Of a DNA stretch of 64,000 bases, positions 35,130-43,688 are shown one piece after another. The position numbers and the translations under genes were made by a program. The DNA comes from UTCHB3 sp964531325 (GTDB lineage Bacteria; Bacteroidota; Ignavibacteria; Ignavibacteriales; Ignavibacteriaceae). The notes beneath the pieces are model-generated. The model was not told the DNA's origin. It saw only the letters and a list, made by a program, of their open reading frames with translations, and searched no databases. The stretch lies in contig CAZHCW010000014.1 in NCBI GenBank assembly GCA_964531325.1, forward strand, positions 1 to 64,000, read 5' to 3'. Numbering within the stretch: position 1 is the stretch's first letter; each line of letters opens with the position of its first letter.

Positions 35130-36229
35130 CAGTTCACCATCCTTTCAAAATATAATATTGCGTCTTTGTCAGTTTTTTTTACACTCCTGAGATTCAAAAG
35201 CAGGGAATTATCAAGACCATACTGATCTATTCCTGAGAACAAATTAATTCCACGACCCATCAATTTGGGAGCAACAAAAAGGATAAATTCATCAAAAAGT
35301 CTTTTGGCAAGTAAAACGGATACAAATTCAGCCCCGGCTTCCACCAGAACGGAAGTGATACCGGCGGTTTTAATCCTCTTAAATATTTCAGTCGGGGCGG
35401 GGCGATTGGTTCCAATAGTTTTGGGGACAGCAATAACCGGAATCCCGGATTCATCAAGTTTTTTTACAATGTCCAAATTTTCCGGAGCCCCCTCTGAGGT
35501 GATGATCATCGATTTTCCGTCAGTATTTTGGAAAAACTTGAGTTTGTCATCAAAAAAGAGATTTGAAGTTACCATGATTCGTTTGGGCGATCCATTAATT
35601 TCATTGTGAAGAGTAAGTCGAGGATTATCTGAGATCACAGTTTTAGAGGTGGTAAGGATGGCATCGTGATTTTTTCTGAGTTGTTGAACAACTTTACGCG
35701 ATTTTTCCGAAGTGATCCACCTGGAGTAACCTGAAGTTTCGGCAACATTTCCGTCAAGAGTTATTGCAGATTTAATCGTGATCCAGGGAAAATCCGTTGT
35801 AATGTAAGTGGCAAATTTTTTGTAAAATTCACTATATTTTTTATTGGCTGACACATCAACCGAAAGTCCGGCTTCAAGAAGTTTTTTTATCCCTGTACCC
35901 GCTACGATCGGGTTGGGGTCAACACACCCAACAACCACTCTTCTGATTTTTTTTTCAATAATCAGATTGGAGCATGGAGGAGTTTTACCAAAATGTGAAC
36001 AGGGTTCGAGACTTACATACATCACAGCTCCAGCGACATCTTCAGATGCGTTGTTTATGGCATCAACTTCTGCATGCACCTCGCCAAATTTATGGTGAAA
36101 TCCCTCGCTGATAATCTTTCCTTCTTTAACCAAAACTGCGCCAACCATCGGATTGGGACTTACCATCCCGTTCCCTTTTATAGCAAGTTTTAGCGTTTTG
36201 GAGAGAAAATAATCGTCGAGGGATTCCAT
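35129..36229 (-). CDS. ribD: Bifunctional riboflavin deaminase/reductase
   Basis: A 366-residue two-domain enzyme. The N-terminal deaminase (1-145) has HAEVDAINNA (Zn His and catalytic Glu, about 50-59) and SLEPCSHFGKTPPC (Zn cysteines, about 74-87). The C-terminal reductase (about 146-366) has ITLDGNVAETSGYSRWIT, VLVEAGAEFVSVLL and FVAPKLMGRG. It carries out the second and third steps of riboflavin synthesis. It lies 6 bases after greA and overlaps ribE by one base. Confidence 0.96.
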   Translation of the reverse strand: MESLDDYFLSKTLKLAIKGNGMVSPNPMVGAVLVKEGKIISEGFHHKFGEVHAEVDAINNASEDVAGAVMYVSLEPCSHFGKTPPCSNLIIEKKIRRVVVGCVDPNPIVAGTGIKKLLEAGLSVDVSANKKYSEFYKKFATYITTDFPWITIKSAITLDGNVAETSGYSRWITSEKSRKVVQQLRKNHDAILTTSKTVISDNPRLTLHNEINGSPKRIMVTSNLFFDDKLKFFQNTDGKSMIITSEGAPENLDIVKKLDESGIPVIAVPKTIGTNRPAPTEIFKRIKTAGITSVLVEAGAEFVSVLLAKRLFDEFILFVAPKLMGRGINLFSGIDQYGLDNSLLLNLRSVKKTDKDAILYFERMVN

Positions 36230-36235
36230 CTTGTG

Positions 36236-36706
36236 TTAACTGATTTCCAAAACTTCGAATTTAATAATACCTGCAGGAGCGTTCACAACCGCAATTTCTC
36301 CAACCGACTTATTCAATAAGCCTTGGCCAACAGGTGAGGAGATCGAAATCTTTCCCTGTGCAAGATCGGCTTCTTCGTTGGAAACAATTTGATAAACAAT
36401 CTCTTTCATTGTTTTCAAATTTTTTATTTTAACTTTTGCAAGTATATGAATTTTATCCTTCGGCATTGAAGCAGGATCAATAACTTTTGTTTTAGCGAGC
36501 AATGATTCCAATTTGTGTATTTTCAGCTCAAAAAGCCCTTGGGCTTCTTTTGCGGCATCATACTCGGCATTTTCAGATAGATCTCCATGAGCGCGTGCTT
36601 CAGCGATTTTACCGGCAATCTCTTTTCTACCGGTTGATTTCATTTCAGCAAGCTCTCTTTCAAGCTCAATGAGTCTGTCTTGTGATAAATATACAATGTC
36701 TTGCAT
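36236..36706 (-). CDS. greA: Transcription elongation factor GreA
   Basis: A 156-residue factor that rescues backtracked RNA polymerase by stimulating transcript cleavage. The N-terminal coiled coil has the acidic tip GDLSENAEYDAAKEAQ (about 43-58), and the C-terminal FKBP-like domain has ISISSPVGQGLLNKSVGE. The ATG at 36706 is preferred over 36754, because it starts at the family N-terminus and is preceded by GGGAG 7 bases upstream. It is the first gene of the operon running through DUF4837. A promoter and a terminator-like hairpin lie just upstream. Confidence 0.96.
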   Translation of the reverse strand: MQDIVYLSQDRLIELERELAEMKSTGRKEIAGKIAEARAHGDLSENAEYDAAKEAQGLFELKIHKLESLLAKTKVIDPASMPKDKIHILAKVKIKNLKTMKEIVYQIVSNEEADLAQGKISISSPVGQGLLNKSVGEIAVVNAPAGIIKFEVLEIS

Positions 36707-36730
36707 ATTACTCCCAATTTGAATGTGAAC

Positions 36731-36773
36731 TAAAAAAAATTGCCACTCCCTCAAAAAAATTGAGAGTGTGGCA
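36731..36773 (-). terminator. Intrinsic-terminator hairpin in the greA leader
   Basis: On the minus strand TGCCAC (36768-36773) and its complement GTGGCA (36741-36746) close a stem that continues with CTCAA/TTGAG around a 5-base loop (36755-36759); two mismatches interrupt it. It is followed directly by A and eight T residues (36732-36739). It lies downstream of the putative greA promoter and ends 25 bases before the ATG. It is either an attenuator of greA or the terminator of the M28 peptidase unit. Confidence 0.7.
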
Positions 36774-36776
36774 GCC

Positions 36777-36807
36777 CAAATTTAAGCAATTTTATTGACT
36801 TTATCAA
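36777..36807 (-). promoter_or_regulatory. Bacteroidota-type promoter of greA
   Basis: On the minus strand TTG (36805-36807), a 20-base spacer and TAAATTTG (36777-36784) match TTG-N19-20-TAnnTTTG exactly. The expected start site falls at the first bases of the leader hairpin, so the transcript would begin with that hairpin. Confidence 0.6.
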
Positions 36808-36826
36808 GTCATATCATATTGGTAGC

Positions 36827-38206
36827 CTAAAACGGATATTCCTCCTGTTTTTTTAGCCTGGGCTCAAGATTGTGATCCTTTAAAAGTTTTATAATTTCTT
36901 CTTTAGAGGCTCTTTTGTAAGGTGTATCTGAGAAGGAGAGACCATTCGCCAAAAAAGCCACAGCGATTGCTCCATACGAGATATAATCTTTGTCAACTTT
37001 GTCGAAGGTATCCCCAAAATCATGATAGTGCTCAGTCATCTCTTTTGTCATACCACCAGTTGGAGTGAGTACTGGAATTCCTTCAAACATGAAAAACATG
37101 TGGTCACTGTTTGTCCATGCCGTGCTCATAATATTCGACAGGTCGTAAGATCCACTTTGGGAAGTTATTTCTTTAATTGCGGGTATTAAATGATTAAACC
37201 CCATGACATTATAACCATTAACTTTTCCGGGCATATCAAGGTTGAACATTGCATAAATTGAATCATTTTTATGTTTTTCAACATATTTTTTTGAACCCCA
37301 CAGACCGGTTTCCTCACCATTAAACCAGACAAATTCAATTGTTCGTTCCGGTTTTATCCCCAGTTTATTCAATAAAACCGCAGCTTCAAAGATAACAGCA
37401 CTTCCATGACCGTTGTCAATTGCGCCATCGCTAAGGTCCCAACTGTCGAAATGTGCACCCACAACTATCTTCTCTTTTTTTGTTCCCTGGAGGGTATAAA
37501 TAAGATTTTTCGAAACTCCTGTTTTAACAAAGGAGTTACAAGTAATATCCATAACCACTTTCTCTCCGTTTTCAAGTAATCTTTTCAACTTGCTTCCTTC
37601 TTCATTGGTGAGAGAAAAAGCAGGAATTGGAAGCGGAGTTCCTTTAAAATTTCCAACACCACAAAGAACCTTACCCCCTTTGGCTTCATTGATGAAGAGA
37701 GCTGCAACTGCCCCCATTTTGTGAGCGATCCTGATAGCCTCACCTCTTAACAATTCATCACGACCTTTAGGTCTTGTCTGGCTTATTACAACGATCTTTC
37801 CTGAAGCATTAAGTCCTTCATAGTCAACTTCATAACCGGAAAGGACATAAATAACCTCCCCCTTTTCAATCCCGGCAGGCGAAGAGTAAGCGAGGGCACT
37901 TGCTCTTAATTCCTTTTTATATGGAACGGTCATTAAAACTCTATCTTCACCCCTGTACCAAACAGGAGAGGTGAATTCTTCATATTCAGAAGCAAGTCCG
38001 TTATTACTCAGCTCTTTTTTAAGAATTTCAAAACCAAGTTCATTTTGAGGTGTTCCCATCAGTCTGCCTCCGGCAAGGTCACACACTTTCTCAAGCATGT
38101 AGTAGCCGAAATTGTTGGCGAATGCTTTTCCGGTCAATGGTTCGATCTTCAGTTGGGCTGATAAAGTTACAGAAATTAAAAAGAAGAGGGTAAAAAGTTT
38201 TTTCAT
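36827..38206 (-). CDS. Secreted M28 family zinc aminopeptidase
   Basis: A roughly 459-residue exported metallopeptidase. The ATG at 38206 starts a signal peptide (MKKLFTLFFLISVTLSAQ) and is one base after the MBOAT stop; the longer version from 38281 would overlap the MBOAT gene. A protease-associated insert (about 110-220) precedes the M28 zinc core: GAHFDSWDLSDGAIDNGHGS (His and bridging Asp), WFNGEETGLWGSKKY (catalytic and metal Glu), LDMPGK, and a late His in TEHYHDFGDTFDKV. It probably trims peptides in the periplasm or outside. Its position after the MBOAT/SGNH genes suggests coexpression. Confidence 0.9.
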   Translation of the reverse strand: MKKLFTLFFLISVTLSAQLKIEPLTGKAFANNFGYYMLEKVCDLAGGRLMGTPQNELGFEILKKELSNNGLASEYEEFTSPVWYRGEDRVLMTVPYKKELRASALAYSSPAGIEKGEVIYVLSGYEVDYEGLNASGKIVVISQTRPKGRDELLRGEAIRIAHKMGAVAALFINEAKGGKVLCGVGNFKGTPLPIPAFSLTNEEGSKLKRLLENGEKVVMDITCNSFVKTGVSKNLIYTLQGTKKEKIVVGAHFDSWDLSDGAIDNGHGSAVIFEAAVLLNKLGIKPERTIEFVWFNGEETGLWGSKKYVEKHKNDSIYAMFNLDMPGKVNGYNVMGFNHLIPAIKEITSQSGSYDLSNIMSTAWTNSDHMFFMFEGIPVLTPTGGMTKEMTEHYHDFGDTFDKVDKDYISYGAIAVAFLANGLSFSDTPYKRASKEEIIKLLKDHNLEPRLKKQEEYPF

Positions 38207-38207
38207 T

Positions 38208-39686
38208 TTAGAACTCGATATAAACAAAAGGTAAAGTTGAGGTTCCAAGAACCTGGTAAACAAAAATAATAACCAACGCAAAAGCAGAGGCTTTTAAAGT
38301 CCAATGAATCGCGGCAAATTTAACATAAACAGATTTGTAAAATCTTTCCGGAAGAAAGGCCAGAAAGAGCCCGATTACCATAACGAGAAAGGGTGTAAGG
38401 TAATATTCCAGCCACTTTTCGATATGTACAATCTTAATCTCAGAAAAAAGTTTGTAGATAAAAGTTTGTGCACTTTCAAGAGAGGGAGCTTTAAAAATAA
38501 TGAATGAAAATGCAATTACATGAAAAGTAACAAGGATTTCAAACCATCTGAAATATTTTTCGTTAACTTTGGCAGCAAGCTTTTTTCGAGTATTTCGAAA
38601 CATTGTATCGAATACAATACAAAGCCCATGAATTAGCCCCCACACAATAAAGGTAAGATTTGCACCATGCCAAATTCCTGAAATGAGGAAAGTAACGAGG
38701 ATAGCGATATAAATACCGGAAATTCCGATCCTTCTTAAAGAAAAACTGAGGGGATTAAAAATATTATCACTCAGGAAAGTGTAAAGAGTAATGTGCCATC
38801 GTCGCCAGAATTCACTTACAGAATTTGCAAGAAATGGTTTTCTGAAGTTTTCCTCAAGCTCAAAGCCCAATAAATATGCCATTCCTCTTACAATATCGGT
38901 GTAACCCGAAAAGTCGAAATATAGCTGAAGAAACGCACCATATCCGGCAATAAGGCACTCAAAGGATGTAAAAAGATTTGGATTCTCAAAAACTCTGTCA
39001 ACAAAGTTCAATGCAATAAAATCTGCGATCAAAACCTTTTTAAGAATTCCGGTAATAAGCAGAAAAATACCTTTACTCACATTTTCGCGAGTGATTTTAG
39101 TTTCACCTCGAAACTGAGGTAGCAGATTTGTGGCTTTTGAGATGGGTCCCGCTACAATGGTGGGGAAAAATGAAACATATAAGAGGTAGTTGACCAAGTT
39201 GGTTTCAGCCTCTTCAATCTCCTCCCTGTAAATTGATAAAATATAGCCGAGGGATTTAAAGATGTAGTATGAAATGCCAACAGGAGTTAAAATTTCCCGG
39301 GTGAAATAGGAAAAAAACTGAGAAGATTGCAACCCAAACTGATTTACGATAAAAAAAGTGTATTTAAAATAGATCAGAATTCCAACATTTGCAATTACAG
39401 AAATTGCAAGCAAAATTCTTCGTTTGGTCAGAGAGTTTTCTTTGAAGAGATACTTTCCAACAAAAAAATCGATGAAGCCCACCGCAATAAGCAGACCGAT
39501 ATATTCACCGGAGATTTTGTAGTAGAAATAAAGACTAAAGACCAGAAGTATGGCATTTCGCGCTTTTATATTTTTCGCGAATGCTGTAAATAATATATAA
39601 AGTACTGTGAACAGAAAGAAAAATAGTACCGAATTAAACAACAAGGGGTTACCCTGGTTGTATTTTAAAAGTTCAATTGCTTCCAA
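38208..39686 (-). CDS. MBOAT O-acyltransferase, AlgI/PatA-like
   Basis: A 492-residue polytopic membrane protein of the MBOAT family. Around ten hydrophobic segments are seen. Family landmarks are FFPTIVAGPISKATNLLPQF (about 173-192), FDFSGYTDIVRGMAYLLGF (about 257-275), the WRRWHITL block (His 298) and the active-site His 340 in SGIWHGANLTFIVWG. AlgI and PatA use such a core to move acyl groups, usually acetyl, across the inner membrane to modify alginate or peptidoglycan. Two SGNH genes lie upstream on the same strand at 20- and 27-base spacings, so the three form one transcription unit. Confidence 0.92.
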   Translation of the reverse strand: MEAIELLKYNQGNPLLFNSVLFFFLFTVLYILFTAFAKNIKARNAILLVFSLYFYYKISGEYIGLLIAVGFIDFFVGKYLFKENSLTKRRILLAISVIANVGILIYFKYTFFIVNQFGLQSSQFFSYFTREILTPVGISYYIFKSLGYILSIYREEIEEAETNLVNYLLYVSFFPTIVAGPISKATNLLPQFRGETKITRENVSKGIFLLITGILKKVLIADFIALNFVDRVFENPNLFTSFECLIAGYGAFLQLYFDFSGYTDIVRGMAYLLGFELEENFRKPFLANSVSEFWRRWHITLYTFLSDNIFNPLSFSLRRIGISGIYIAILVTFLISGIWHGANLTFIVWGLIHGLCIVFDTMFRNTRKKLAAKVNEKYFRWFEILVTFHVIAFSFIIFKAPSLESAQTFIYKLFSEIKIVHIEKWLEYYLTPFLVMVIGLFLAFLPERFYKSVYVKFAAIHWTLKASAFALVIIFVYQVLGTSTLPFVYIEF

Positions 39687-39706
39687 AAGTCAGACCGGTT
39701 CCCCCG

Positions 39707-41950
39707 TTATTTCTTCTTTGGTGGAATTTTTATTTTTTGTCCGGGTTTTATAATATCACCTTTTATTCCGTTAGCCGCTTTTAACTGATTAACAGGGATT
39801 CCGGTTTTTTGTGATAACCCTGCCCATGTATCACCACTTTTCACGCTATAACTTGAACCTGTAGTTGTGGTTGTCGTTTTTTTAGGGGTGGTTTTCCCTG
39901 TTTTTTTCGTTACATTTTTGTTTGATTTGTTGTTTGCATACTTATTCCCGTATTTTGTTGTTGTTTTGGGAGCAACATAGGCGTTTTTCTGTGGAACCTT
40001 TATATTTTGTCCCGGTCTGATAATATCACCCTGTGTTCCATTTGCAGCTTTTAGCTGGTTTACAGGAATTCCTGTGCGTTTTGAGATGGCATACCAGGTG
40101 TCCCCGTTTCGAACGCTGTAGTTGGAAATTACGGGAGTCGGTGTTTTTTTTGCTGTGGTTTTATAACCATAGTTATTCCCGTAATAAGTGTTTCGAGATG
40201 AATAACTTTTGGTTACAGGCTTGTTTGCAGTGGAAGTGGTTGGAGTAGTGTTATTTGTATAAGCAGTAACCGGGGTTTTAACTCTTTTTGTGTAAACTTT
40301 AAGTTCCTGATTAACAGAAAGGGCTCCAAAAAAATTGTTCCACTCACGAATGTCACTAATTTCGACATTGTAAAGTTTTGCGATTGAACGGATCGATTCG
40401 CCGCCCAATACTTTATGCATCTTAAATTCGCCGTTGGCATCTTTAAGAACAGATGTAGCATTCCCCCCTGTGATAACAGTGGTATTTGAGGCGGATACAC
40501 TTTGACTTTCATTGTTATCAACATAGATAGCGAGGTCACCCGGGATAGCCCCTTCGAGCACTTTATTATTTACAACAAGTGTTCTTTCCCCCTCGTTGAA
40601 TCTTTTCATCGAGTTCTGTAAAGCTGTAAGATAGAGTTCACCTTTAAGGTTATAGCCTTTCGAAGTGAGGTGAATCTGATCAACATTTGCCAGATAATTT
40701 GCTCGCCAGCTCAACATAGAGTTTTTTCCACCACTAACATTATAGACATCGTAGAATAGACAGCCATTCTCAAACGCCACATCTCTTACCAACTGCGCAA
40801 AATTTAAACAAGCACTAACATTATTTCGTTTGTTAAACGCATCCTGAATATTAAACAACATAATTGAAACACCCGGAACAGCATTTTTTACTTTATTCAC
40901 TATTGCAACTAAATTTTGCTTCATCGAGGCTTCGTCGTATCCGCCGGCAAAAAAATCATTTATGCCGAGATCAAGAATAAAGAGATCAGGGTTGTAGTCC
41001 TTAATTTCATCTTCAAATTTTGACTGTCTTAGAATACTACCAAGACCGGCTCCATTAACTCCGGTGCTTGCGTAAAGAACACCATTTTCATTTGCCGATT
41101 CAAGCATGATGCCGTAACAAATGAATGCTGTCTGCTGATCATTCGTCTTTCTGAATGAAACTTCAATGCTCTCAAGGTCAGAGTCAACTGTGGCTTTAAG
41201 AACAGTTCTGTTGTCATCATCATTAGAAGTTAAAATTACAGGCTCTGAAACGCCATTCACCTTAAGTACCACATCAAACATCGATACACCCTTTTCAGTG
41301 TATATCTTGATTATGTTTTTTGGAGATTTCAGCGTTGTTTTCGAAAATACGAGCTTAAAATTAGCGTTTGGGTCGGTTGTAGAGATTGTATAACCGGCAA
41401 GACCTATTTGAAGAAGTGGCGAGGCTTCAGTATTTTTTGAGAATAGCCATTTTCCTTTTGAGTAAGTAAAATAGTCGTAGGCTGAGTGAGTTTTAGCCGC
41501 CGAATAAGGGAAAACAATCCCTCTTCCGCCCATTCCATACATTTTTTGCAGTTCTTCCCGAACATAACCGGTATAGATGTCCGCTTGTAAGTGTGAATCA
41601 CCGATGTGGAGAATTCTCAGTTTTTTATTTTTCGCATTTGCAAGTTTTGAGAAAAACACTTCAGCAACTTTTTCATCGTTCCATTCGATAAAATTCTGAC
41701 TGGTTCTCAAAAAAGGAAACGACCCAAGCCGGGTTGATCCTTCAACTGCTGAATTCAAAGTATTTGACACACCAGGAGATGCGTCATTTTGTATCACTTC
41801 TATCGAATCCGGAGGAGGGAGAACTCCCTTGGATAAATTTGTAGGGCTTGTACCTGCCAGGAGAGTCCCGAAGCTACTGCACAAAACGATAATTAAAAGA
41901 TTTTTTCTTTTCTTTATCGTATTACGCAGACCTGGTATAACTTTCTTCAT
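39707..41950 (-). CDS. SGNH hydrolase-like protein with three LysM modules
   Basis: A 747-residue exported protein. After an N-terminal hydrophobic segment (about 16-33) comes an SGNH domain: nucleophile motif GDSH at 117-120, GIND at 329-332, and D424-x2-H427. A shared clade motif SGGKNSMLSW is near 406-415. The C-terminal half has LysM modules at about 511-553, 610-653 and 700-742 joined by Thr/Lys/Asn-rich linkers; the last two have nearly identical cores (GIPVNQLKAANG). LysM binds GlcNAc-containing glycans, so this enzyme probably acts on or near peptidoglycan, likely as the acetyl-handling partner of the adjacent MBOAT protein. Confidence 0.88.
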   Translation of the reverse strand: MKKVIPGLRNTIKKRKNLLIIVLCSSFGTLLAGTSPTNLSKGVLPPPDSIEVIQNDASPGVSNTLNSAVEGSTRLGSFPFLRTSQNFIEWNDEKVAEVFFSKLANAKNKKLRILHIGDSHLQADIYTGYVREELQKMYGMGGRGIVFPYSAAKTHSAYDYFTYSKGKWLFSKNTEASPLLQIGLAGYTISTTDPNANFKLVFSKTTLKSPKNIIKIYTEKGVSMFDVVLKVNGVSEPVILTSNDDDNRTVLKATVDSDLESIEVSFRKTNDQQTAFICYGIMLESANENGVLYASTGVNGAGLGSILRQSKFEDEIKDYNPDLFILDLGINDFFAGGYDEASMKQNLVAIVNKVKNAVPGVSIMLFNIQDAFNKRNNVSACLNFAQLVRDVAFENGCLFYDVYNVSGGKNSMLSWRANYLANVDQIHLTSKGYNLKGELYLTALQNSMKRFNEGERTLVVNNKVLEGAIPGDLAIYVDNNESQSVSASNTTVITGGNATSVLKDANGEFKMHKVLGGESIRSIAKLYNVEISDIREWNNFFGALSVNQELKVYTKRVKTPVTAYTNNTTPTTSTANKPVTKSYSSRNTYYGNNYGYKTTAKKTPTPVISNYSVRNGDTWYAISKRTGIPVNQLKAANGTQGDIIRPGQNIKVPQKNAYVAPKTTTKYGNKYANNKSNKNVTKKTGKTTPKKTTTTTTGSSYSVKSGDTWAGLSQKTGIPVNQLKAANGIKGDIIKPGQKIKIPPKKK

Positions 41951-41977
41951 GGTGCCATCCGTTCTGTTGTTTAACGG

Positions 41978-43612
41978 TTAATTAATTTTAATTCTTTCCA
42001 AATATTCTTTATATGCTCCATTAATTCCCTTAAATAACTCGGCTGCTATAATCTTCTGACCCCTGTTAATAAAATGACCATCGCGAGCGGCATAACCTTT
42101 CTGTGCCCAGGCGGCGATTGAGTTCTCTCCACCCATAAGGTGGTAGGTATCCCAAAATGCACATCCATTTTCAATGGCACATTGCTTCATAATTTCAACA
42201 ACTCTCCCGATATAAGGATGAGAAACATTACTTCCTCTCCTTATTACCCCCATGTCACCGGGTCCTATCACTAATACGGACGCATTTTTTGCCCTGCTTT
42301 TCATTCCTGAAAAAAGGTTGGAATAATATTTTTTCACTCTTGCCAGATCAGATTCTTTTTTAATCGTCGGCATAACATTCATTCCAAACTGTAAGATAAT
42401 CAGTTTTACATTTAAATCATCATACTGCGACTCTAAATAATTTTTATCGATCTTTAACAAACCGTCGCCTGAGTGCCCTCTTATCGCTAAATTATCAATT
42501 TGAACGCCAATATTCCCGTCAAAAAAGAATCCATAAAGTTCAGGATTACTGCCGGTTCTTATATCAAACCTGATGGTGCTGCCATTTCCACGATATTTAA
42601 CATATTTAAGACCAAAGGGATTTCCCCCGTCGAGATCAAGAGTTGTAATTTCATCCCCGCTTTTCAGATCACTGATTTTTACCTGAGCATTTGATCCTGT
42701 TTTACCGTAAAAAACACCGATTTTACTGAATTTTACTGCCTTACCAAAATTTATGGTAACATTTCCTCTCAAAGATGTGTTTTTTTTCTTTTTAGGAACT
42801 TGTTTGCCGGCTGAACTTAAAAAATTGTAACTGTCCGCAAGGTAAACTGAATTTTTCGATGAAAACAGTGACCCTCCAGAGGTGTCAGGGGGTATCGCTT
42901 CCTCTTGTTCAATTTTCTCCTCAACAGGTGACCCGTTATCAATCTCTTCATCATCAGTGGTTTTTTTCTTTTCCTTTCCGTTATCTTTTCCCTTTTCCTC
43001 TTTTTTCCCGTTCCCGTATTTGAAGACAAGGCCGGATAGAGCATATTTATTTGAAGAATAACTGTTATTGAACACATTATACCTCTCCCAATTGCCGGAA
43101 GTTGACCTGAAATAGTTTACATTATCCGTAATGTCATCCACCGGAACATACCCAACCCCCTCGCCCCCAAATTCCTTTTGGAAAAATTCCCTCAAAAAAG
43201 AAGTTATTCTGTCTCCCTCAATCTGCGAATCTCCGTAATGGGCAACTCTTACAATTCTGCTTTCACTCTCATTTTTGAGTGCTTTAAAGAAGCTGTCAAG
43301 TGCTTTTTTCCCATCAATTTCCGGATTTGTTAAATATCCATCAGCTCCGGCATCACTTTTTCCCTTTGTCGTGGTCTCCGGTTCAATTTCCTCTGAGTCA
43401 TCATATTTACTTAAAAAGTTCTCAGCATTTTCATTATTTTGTTGGGCTGACTTAAATAAACTCTCCCGTACATCAGGAAAACTGATAACAAACTCTTCTC
43501 CATCAACTGGAGATTTGATAACAAAATCGGGTCCTAATAGTGAGAGACTTAATAAAAGTCCATTCACCAGGATGATGCTGAATAAGATCTGGAGTGTGTA
43601 TTTGTTCATCAT
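41978..43612 (-). CDS. SGNH hydrolase-like protein, membrane-anchored
   Basis: A 544-residue protein with an N-terminal membrane anchor (about 6-27) and an extracytoplasmic SGNH domain: HYGDSQIEGDR (nucleophile Ser 129), GMN at 410-412 where the family usually has GxND, and D511-G-H513 in place of the common D-x2-H. The clade motif MGGENSIAAW is at 493-502. Residues about 200-243 are a highly charged Lys/Glu/Asp insert unlike the rest. The altered catalytic spacing may mean a changed or binding-only role. First gene of the minus-strand SGNH-SGNH-MBOAT unit. Confidence 0.8.
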   Translation of the reverse strand: MMNKYTLQILFSIILVNGLLLSLSLLGPDFVIKSPVDGEEFVISFPDVRESLFKSAQQNNENAENFLSKYDDSEEIEPETTTKGKSDAGADGYLTNPEIDGKKALDSFFKALKNESESRIVRVAHYGDSQIEGDRITSFLREFFQKEFGGEGVGYVPVDDITDNVNYFRSTSGNWERYNVFNNSYSSNKYALSGLVFKYGNGKKEEKGKDNGKEKKKTTDDEEIDNGSPVEEKIEQEEAIPPDTSGGSLFSSKNSVYLADSYNFLSSAGKQVPKKKKNTSLRGNVTINFGKAVKFSKIGVFYGKTGSNAQVKISDLKSGDEITTLDLDGGNPFGLKYVKYRGNGSTIRFDIRTGSNPELYGFFFDGNIGVQIDNLAIRGHSGDGLLKIDKNYLESQYDDLNVKLIILQFGMNVMPTIKKESDLARVKKYYSNLFSGMKSRAKNASVLVIGPGDMGVIRRGSNVSHPYIGRVVEIMKQCAIENGCAFWDTYHLMGGENSIAAWAQKGYAARDGHFINRGQKIIAAELFKGINGAYKEYLERIKIN

Positions 43613-43630
43613 TTAGAGATATTAAAACAT

Positions 43631-43638
43631 CAAATTTA
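43631..43638 (-). promoter_or_regulatory. Candidate -7 box upstream of the SGNH-MBOAT unit
   Basis: TAAATTTG on the minus strand matches TAnnTTTG exactly; the -33 position 19 bases upstream reads CTG rather than TTG. It lies about 20 bases before the start codon, which would give a very short leader. Confidence 0.4.
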
Positions 43639-43688
43639 ACTAATAATCAGTGAATCACAGGTATAATAATCTGTCACCAAACCTCATT

